DNA of 64,000 nt. Source: an uncultured Maribacter sp. GTDB taxonomy: Bacteria > Bacteroidota > Bacteroidia > Flavobacteriales > Flavobacteriaceae. The DNA is taken from positions 186,001-250,000 of the forward strand of contig NZ_CANMTX010000004.1 of NCBI RefSeq assembly GCF_947500985.1. Reading direction: 5' to 3'. The position numbers and the translations under genes are program-made. This document shows, piece after piece, positions 60,101 to 64,000 of the stretch. Under the pieces are notes generated by a model. That model searched no databases. It was not told the DNA's origin and saw nothing but the letters and a program-made list of their open reading frames with translations. Every line of letters starts with the position of its first letter. Position 1 is the first letter of the stretch.

Positions 60101-62473
60101 ATGGGAAAGCACGAGAGAAAGATAATGCCGGTTAAGCACCTCATAAGTTTTGAAAAACTTCTAGAGAAGTATGATGAACATTTGAAAGGTGATGATTCTT
60201 TTTTGGCGGCAACTGCTGAAAGGATATTGTCTATTGAAAAAGGTTTTCCTGAACTACGAGATGGTTTCTCAGATTTCACATTATTAGAGAAGAATAAAGA
60301 CCTCATTAATCGTATTCTACAAGATACATTTACAGAAGCTTTAAGTGGAAACGAGATAAAGGTAGCAACCTTGCCTTATCAAGATATGATCATAAAGTCG
60401 TCTACGCGTTTTCAAAAAATTATTGAAGAAGCAGGTGATGATTATGTGCCGGAATTGAGGAATGTTGGCGATGATATGGATTATATCATGAGCTGTGTAG
60501 TAGTGTTGAATTATTACTATGGTTACCATTTAGATTTTAGTCGCCCTTATTTTTATGATATTCCAGATGCAAATGGTGTAATGCGACATTATCGTATTTT
60601 ATATAATGCCGATTTTATTGACATTATACCTACAAAGAAGGCTAAAGAGGTTACTCAAGAAGATGTAGATGAATTATTGGCAAGCCCAAATGATATTAAA
60701 CTTTGGATGGAAAAAATTCCTCCAGAGAGTTTTATATCCAAAGGTTTTGTAATTGCCAATTTGTTCGATGTTACTATGGAGCAGGCAATTTCGAATATTA
60801 AGTCAAAATTGATTTCAAAGAATACTATACAGCCTACGAATTTCATGCATGATTTGCAGGAAACTTTTAAGTCCTTCTTTAGGCTGCCTAATATTAAAGT
60901 AGGTTTTGCATCTTTTGATGCAAAGAAAAATGAGTTTGAAGAGGTGGCTGGTATGGGGTTTGAAAGTTTTTTATTGGGTGGTGAACACCATATGAACTGC
61001 AAGACTGCTTTATGTGAAGATTCTTATGATAAATTAATTGACCATAATTCATACTTTACTATAACAGACATGGATCGTAAAGTGGAACAGTCTGGTAATA
61101 TGAATCCGTACAAGGGATTGAAAGAGCAAGGAATACAAAGTGCCATTTTTGCTCCCATAGCTTATGAAAATAATCTTTTAGGAGTTTTAGAGATTGTTTC
61201 TGAGAAGAAGGGTGTGCTTAATGGTGTAAATGCTCAAAAGCTAGATGATGTATTGCCATTTATTGTATCTGCTGTGGTACGTACCAAAAATGAAGAGAAT
61301 AATAGAATAGACGCTATTATACAAAATGAGTGTACTTCTGTGCATTTATCGGTTTATTGGAGATTTCAAGAGGAGGCTAAAAAATTCATGATAGACGAAA
61401 CTGAAGGTAGATCTCCTTCATTTAAAGAAATTGTTTTTAAAGATGTCTATCCATTATTTGGTCAAATTGATATAAAAGATTCTTCGCAAGCTAGAAATTT
61501 AGCCATTCAGCGAGATTTAATGATACAGCTTTCAGAAATAGATAATGTGCTGAATATTGCAGTAAAAACTTGGGATCTGCCAATCTATGAGGAATTAATT
61601 TTCAGGGTAAATAATCATCTAGAAAGTATAAAGGAAATGCTTTATACGAATAGCGAGCAGGCTATTTTTGATTTTGTACATGACGAAATATCTCCTGTTT
61701 TTGAGCACCTTAAAAAATCGAATAAAGACATAGAGAAGCATATTTTAAAATATGAGTCTAAAATTGATATGGGTACGGGGTCTTACTATGACCATAGAAA
61801 GAACTATGATGAAAGTGTAACATTGATCAATAAAAAGCTTTCATCTGTTATTGATAAAAGACAAGAAAGTGCGCAAGTAATGTTTCCTCATTATTATGAG
61901 CGTTACAAAACAGACGGTGTAGAGCATAATCTATACATTGGTGCGTCAATATCAGAAAGCAAGGAATACAATCCGTTATATCTTAATAATTTAAGGTTAT
62001 GGCAATTGCAGGTAATGGTAGAAATGGAAAATGCACATTACGCACTAAAACCAAAATTACCGGTACCGTTAGATGCCGCTTCGTTAATATTGGTTTATAA
62101 TACATCATTATCTATTCGTTTTAGAATGGATGAAAAACAGTTTGATGTTGATGGCACTTATAATGCACGTTATGAGGTAATAAAAAAGAGAATCGATAAA
62201 TCTTATATAAAAGGTACCGACCAAAGGTTAACTCAAACAGGTGTACTTTCTATTGTGTATTCTCAAAAGAAAGATGAGTTAGAGTACCTAAGGTATATTA
62301 AATTCTTAAAGTCTAAAGGCTGCTTTACCAATAAGATAGAAATTATAGAGCTAGAAGGTTTACAAGGTGTATCTGGGTTAAAAGCTATACGAGCAGAAAT
62401 TCTTTACAAAAGAGAACAAGAGCCAGAAAAGACATATACGTACCAAGATTTAATGGATGCTTTAAAAGAATAA
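60101..62473 (+). CDS. large GAF-like domain protein, unknown function
   Basis: 790 residues from the ATG at 60101 (a second ATG at 60125 is possible). The first 250 residues are helical with no recognised domain. A GAF-like region lies at about 255-410 (AIFAPIAYENNLLGVLEIVSEK, QKLDDVLPFIVSAV). The C-terminal half is helical and charged. No kinase, phosphatase or DNA-binding motif is visible, so it may be a cyclic-nucleotide or small-ligand sensor. It overlaps the convergent HD-PycTM gene by 12 bp. A link between the two is suggested only by adjacency. Confidence 0.75.
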   Translation: MGKHERKIMPVKHLISFEKLLEKYDEHLKGDDSFLAATAERILSIEKGFPELRDGFSDFTLLEKNKDLINRILQDTFTEALSGNEIKVATLPYQDMIIKSSTRFQKIIEEAGDDYVPELRNVGDDMDYIMSCVVVLNYYYGYHLDFSRPYFYDIPDANGVMRHYRILYNADFIDIIPTKKAKEVTQEDVDELLASPNDIKLWMEKIPPESFISKGFVIANLFDVTMEQAISNIKSKLISKNTIQPTNFMHDLQETFKSFFRLPNIKVGFASFDAKKNEFEEVAGMGFESFLLGGEHHMNCKTALCEDSYDKLIDHNSYFTITDMDRKVEQSGNMNPYKGLKEQGIQSAIFAPIAYENNLLGVLEIVSEKKGVLNGVNAQKLDDVLPFIVSAVVRTKNEENNRIDAIIQNECTSVHLSVYWRFQEEAKKFMIDETEGRSPSFKEIVFKDVYPLFGQIDIKDSSQARNLAIQRDLMIQLSEIDNVLNIAVKTWDLPIYEELIFRVNNHLESIKEMLYTNSEQAIFDFVHDEISPVFEHLKKSNKDIEKHILKYESKIDMGTGSYYDHRKNYDESVTLINKKLSSVIDKRQESAQVMFPHYYERYKTDGVEHNLYIGASISESKEYNPLYLNNLRLWQLQVMVEMENAHYALKPKLPVPLDAASLILVYNTSLSIRFRMDEKQFDVDGTYNARYEVIKKRIDKSYIKGTDQRLTQTGVLSIVYSQKKDELEYLRYIKFLKSKGCFTNKIEIIELEGLQGVSGLKAIRAEILYKREQEPEKTYTYQDLMDALKE

Positions 62474-63679
62474 CACTTCACTTAGCAATTGTATTTTACG
62501 ATCAGGGCCAAAGAATTTAAATGAAACGGCAAATGCTATTACAGATAGTATCATGCCAATCATGAATATGGTATAGGTCCAACGTAAAAGTGAATATTTT
62601 CTATTTAGAACTATCCCAAGAAAATAAAGATCTTTAGTTAAAGAGTTATAGATATAATCTTTGTCCTTTAGCATTTCTTTTATTGCCCATTCATACTCGC
62701 TCAATGCCATTTTGTGGAAGTTGCCGAAGAACAATAAGTTTACATTTTTGTTGGCGACATCTTCTTTGGTAAACTCACCGCTAGTAACATTTGGTCTTGT
62801 GGCCAGTACAGCTAGTACCATAGAAACGACACTAAAGAATACAAATATTACTGTAGGGTAAATAAGGTAATCGTTAGAAGGGTTGTCTAATTTTGGAATA
62901 AGATTAGATAGTGCTAATGATATTATAATAGCATTTACAGATAATAAAATGTTCGCCTTGGTATCTGCAATATCGCTGAGTGTAATATGGTTTTTTAGTG
63001 TTACACGATATAGCGTCTGAATACCACGGTCAGGACTTTCGCTCTTAAATTGTGCTTTTAGTTTCTCTTTTTTCGCAAGTTTCTTTTCAGACTTTTTGTC
63101 TTTTATTAGCTTTCTTAAGTTCTTGTCTTTTTTCTCAAGCCAGTTCTCTTTAGCGTAATCTGTATAATACTGGTGGTCTGTTCTAAATACTTGAATGTTG
63201 AGTTCTAACCATTCTTTTTGGCTGTAGTTTTTTAAGCCGAGCAACTTAAGTTCTTCACGTAAAAGATCAGACGTTTCTAAGTAACTACTCTGTGCAAAAT
63301 GAGAAGAGTCTGCATCGCGAATAATCTGTTCCATCAAATTGTTTGGCTTTGCATTCCATTTCGTGGCAAGTATGCACGACTTCACCTTCTCAATCGCTTC
63401 TTTATTATATCCTTTTTTTGTCAAAAAATCCTCTGCAATTACACAACTGCTTTCTTCATGGTTAGCAGTGCCTTTTGTATAGCCGGTATCGTGTAGCCAA
63501 GCTACTAATACAAGAAGTTCTTTATCCTGATTGGATAGAGAACATGATTCCAGTAATTGTTTAGTACTTTTAACGACTCTTTGGGTGTGTCTTAGATTAT
63601 GGTATAAAAACTTCTTATCCAAATGATTGGTAAGTAATTCAACTACATACTGTTGTGTGCTATCTAAGATATCTGACAT
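62462..63679 (-). CDS. HD-domain phosphohydrolase fused to Pycsar-effector-like membrane domain
   Basis: 405 residues. HD domain at about 1-190 with HNLRHTQRVV (H31), AWLHDTGY (H63, D64) and IRDADSSHF. A charged linker (about 190-220) follows, then a region with ITLSDIADTKANILLSVNAIIISLA (220-262) and helices near 242-262, 275-297 and 372-395. The second part matches the PycTM-type domain of Pycsar effectors, membrane proteins that act on cUMP/cCMP signalling in phage defence. No PycC-type cyclase is in the window. The HD part could hydrolyse a nucleotide; a stand-alone housekeeping role is equally possible. Confidence 0.85.
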   Translation of the reverse strand: MSDILDSTQQYVVELLTNHLDKKFLYHNLRHTQRVVKSTKQLLESCSLSNQDKELLVLVAWLHDTGYTKGTANHEESSCVIAEDFLTKKGYNKEAIEKVKSCILATKWNAKPNNLMEQIIRDADSSHFAQSSYLETSDLLREELKLLGLKNYSQKEWLELNIQVFRTDHQYYTDYAKENWLEKKDKNLRKLIKDKKSEKKLAKKEKLKAQFKSESPDRGIQTLYRVTLKNHITLSDIADTKANILLSVNAIIISLALSNLIPKLDNPSNDYLIYPTVIFVFFSVVSMVLAVLATRPNVTSGEFTKEDVANKNVNLLFFGNFHKMALSEYEWAIKEMLKDKDYIYNSLTKDLYFLGIVLNRKYSLLRWTYTIFMIGMILSVIAFAVSFKFFGPDRKIQLLSEVLFF

Positions 63680-63736
63680 AGAAAAAATTGGTTAGAATTA
63701 TCCAAATTACAAAAATTTAAAGAGGGCAACGTTACT

Positions 63737-64000
63737 ATGAAAAAAATATATGCATATCTGTCGGTTTTTATGTTTATTACTAGTTGTGCTACCTATAGTA
63801 CCAAATATGTAGATGAAAAATACGCGATAGATGTAAACGAGTCTAAAGAGATATCTCATACGTTCTATTTAATTGGTGATGCAGGCTTATCTCCGATGGG
63901 CGGAATGAATCCTGCGCTGAAGATATTTAAAGATAGACTGGACCAAGCTGATAAAAATAGTACGGCTATATTTCTGGGAGATAATATATACCCGGCCGGT
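63737..64000 (+). CDS. calcineurin-like phosphoesterase lipoprotein (3' truncated by window)
   Basis: ATG at 63737; 88 codons are visible before the window ends. A lipoprotein signal peptide (MKKIYAYLSVFMFITSC) is followed by ATYSTKYV, then the first metal motifs FYLIGDAGLSP and IFLGDNIYPAG of a metallophosphoesterase. It has D-x-G-type motifs (GDAG), unlike the cytoplasmic phosphoesterase at 59094, which has FSDCH. It is divergent from the HD-PycTM gene. Confidence 0.85.
   Translation, partial: MKKIYAYLSVFMFITSCATYSTKYVDEKYAIDVNESKEISHTFYLIGDAGLSPMGGMNPALKIFKDRLDQADKNSTAIFLGDNIYPAG

Overview
The window looks like chromosomal DNA of a marine member of the Flavobacteriaceae (Bacteroidota). 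Support: AT-rich sequence, a TonB-dependent receptor with a carboxypeptidase-like N-terminal domain, type IX secretion (T9SS) sorting domains, many short lipoproteins with acidic residues after the lipobox Cys, TANNTTTG-type -7 promoter boxes, weak Shine-Dalgarno sequences, and Bacteroidota-specific enzyme variants (PyrC with DDQVH, Mrp without CxxC). A Maribacter/Zobellia-like genus is my guess only. No tRNA, rRNA, CRISPR array, phage or IS transposase was seen.

Layout. 1-8.2 kb: end of a polyprenol-phosphate mannosyltransferase, pyrC, a DUF4296 lipoprotein, an epimerase, tyrS, three small lipoproteins, a LuxE-like acyl-protein synthetase and two tiny CTD-only T9SS proteins. 8.4-14.6 kb: a TonB-dependent receptor and a beta-helix-like lipoprotein, divergent from a PhoB/PhoR-like two-component system. 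14.7-16.3 kb: trmB, a LysE-family exporter and an alkyltransferase-like protein. 16.3-40.9 kb: the main accessory system. This is an NtrB/NtrC-like two-component pair divergent from a TolC-type channel, a membrane-fusion protein, an ABC ATPase, seven tandem ~800-residue FtsX/MacB-type permeases and a second ATPase. 41-46 kb: a lipoprotein amidase, then an Fe-S/redox cluster (mrp, NifU C-terminal domain, ferredoxin reductase, 2Fe-2S ferredoxin). 46-51 kb: an MsbA-type exporter, a TPM-domain protein and a penicillin-acylase-family lipoprotein. 51-59 kb: small secreted proteins, an operon resembling a D-amino-acid pathway (GntP permease, RidA, D-serine dehydratase/D-threonine aldolase, M19 dipeptidase), aqpZ and a class V aminotransferase. 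59-64 kb: a metallophosphoesterase, a large GAF-like protein, an HD domain fused to a Pycsar-effector-like membrane domain, and the start of a calcineurin-like lipoprotein.

The most interesting signal is in the efflux array. Three separate upstream regions (before tolC, before permease 3, before permease 4) carry the same composite element: two 17-bp TGT-N11-ACA dyads whose centres are exactly 22 bp apart, followed 62-73 bp later by a sigma-54-like TGGCAYG-N5-TAG core. This matches tandem enhancer sites for the adjacent NtrC-like regulator. It would divide the array into three co-regulated units: tolC-MFP-ATPase-permeases 1-2; permease 3; permeases 4-7-ATPase 2. The model is that one envelope-stress or efflux regulator drives many alternative permeases that share one channel, one adaptor and two ATPases. 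Intergenic palindromes, including one flanked by a 22-bp direct repeat, sit in the gaps of the same array.
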